From Metapseudomonas boanensis (lineage in GTDB: Bacteria > Pseudomonadota > Gammaproteobacteria > Pseudomonadales > Pseudomonadaceae), in contig NZ_JAGTIS010000008.1 in assembly GCF_018704125.1 (NCBI RefSeq), positions 62,001-126,000 on the forward strand: a DNA stretch of 64,000 bases. The letters are read 5' to 3'. The notes beneath the pieces are model-generated. The model worked only from the letters and a program-made list of their open reading frames with translations, was not told the origin of the DNA and did no database searches. Below are positions 63,922 through 64,000 of the stretch, in pieces; position 1 is the stretch's first letter, and the number at the start of each line of letters is the position of its first letter. A program made the position numbers and the translations under genes.

Positions 63922-64000
63922 TGGCCATCGAGCAACTGCCTGACGGCCGCTGGAAAGTCGATACCGAGCCCATCAAGGGCAAACGCTTCCGCAAGACGGT
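63921..64000 (+). CDS. Tyrosine integrase, N-terminal fragment (runs off the window)
   Basis: The ATG at 63921 overlaps the rep stop (TGATG). Only 26 codons are in the window: MAIEQLPDGRWKVDTEPIKG continuing to KRFRKTV, the arm-binding (AP2-like) domain start seen in many phage integrases. The catalytic R-H-R-Y residues are outside. It would integrate the element at a tRNA gene 3' end. Confidence 0.75.
   Translation, partial: MAIEQLPDGRWKVDTEPIKGKRFRKT

Overview
The window is a Pseudomonas chromosome, probably from the P. aeruginosa / P. resinovorans side of the genus. High GC, the gene families and the order (pirin, patatin, lipid A acyltransferase, minCDE, rluA, apeB, GntR regulator with ABC operon, prc, EAL-CBS-GGDEF protein, FKBP, rdgC, TonB receptor, azlCD, AraC, GNAT, SSS-type sensor kinase) follow what I remember of the PA3237-PA3271 stretch of P. 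aeruginosa, with local insertions and losses. All family names here come from reading the sequence; no database search was run.

Layout. 1-4.3 kb: end of a membrane protein gene, a small membrane protein, an alpha/beta hydrolase overlapping an MlaA-like protein that has no lipobox, and a pirin. 4.3-9.8 kb: patatin phospholipase, lipid A acyltransferase, the min division-site operon, RluA and a methyltransferase. 9.9-12.7 kb: M18 aminopeptidase, an E. coli-type GmhA and a GntR regulator. 13.0-18.3 kb: a six-gene operon (binding protein, alkaline-phosphatase-superfamily enzyme, two permeases, ATPase, HAD phosphatase), divergent from the GntR gene; both promoters carry PhnF-like half-palindromes, so a phosphonate or phosphate-ester uptake role is likely. 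18.5-23.6 kb: an orphan modA behind a ModE-type palindrome and a C12 tract, then ahpF/ahpC and a quinone oxidoreductase. 23.7-31.2 kb: Prc protease, c-di-GMP protein, a small XRE/Sel1 operon, a periplasmic binding protein, a DUF1232 protein and an FKBP lipoprotein. 31.4-31.8 kb: an exact tandem duplication of a tRNA-Asp/tRNA-Val pair. 31.9-40.6 kb: rdgC, a decayed bile acid:Na+ symporter gene, a guanidine-II riboswitch with its SMR exporter, an LplT-PlsC fusion, a TonB receptor with a Fur-like box, azlCD and regulators. 40.8-56.6 kb: hybrid kinase, REP/MITE-like repeats, rmuC, a GreA-like factor, the SOS mutasome imuA-imuB-dnaE2 behind a LexA box, a secreted M28 aminopeptidase and a SRAP-domain protein.

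From about 56.7 kb to the end lies a mobile element. It starts at a degenerate 3' end of a tRNA-Ser-like gene, contains arm-site-like repeats, and ends (in the window) with a Pf-type replication protein overlapping a tyrosine integrase. Between these are AT-richer cargo genes: a three-gene operon of a GHKL ATPase, a STAS-like DUF4325 protein and a PIN nuclease; an AbiC-like membrane protein; a small RsmN/CsrA-like protein lacking the RNA-binding arginines; an Arc-type repressor with three operator copies; and two excisionase-like DNA-binding proteins. No coat, ssDNA-binding or Zot genes of filamentous phage lie in the visible part. It looks like a replication-integration unit related to Pf prophages that carries defence cargo. 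The ATPase/STAS/PIN operon and the RsmN-like protein are the best candidates for something new.
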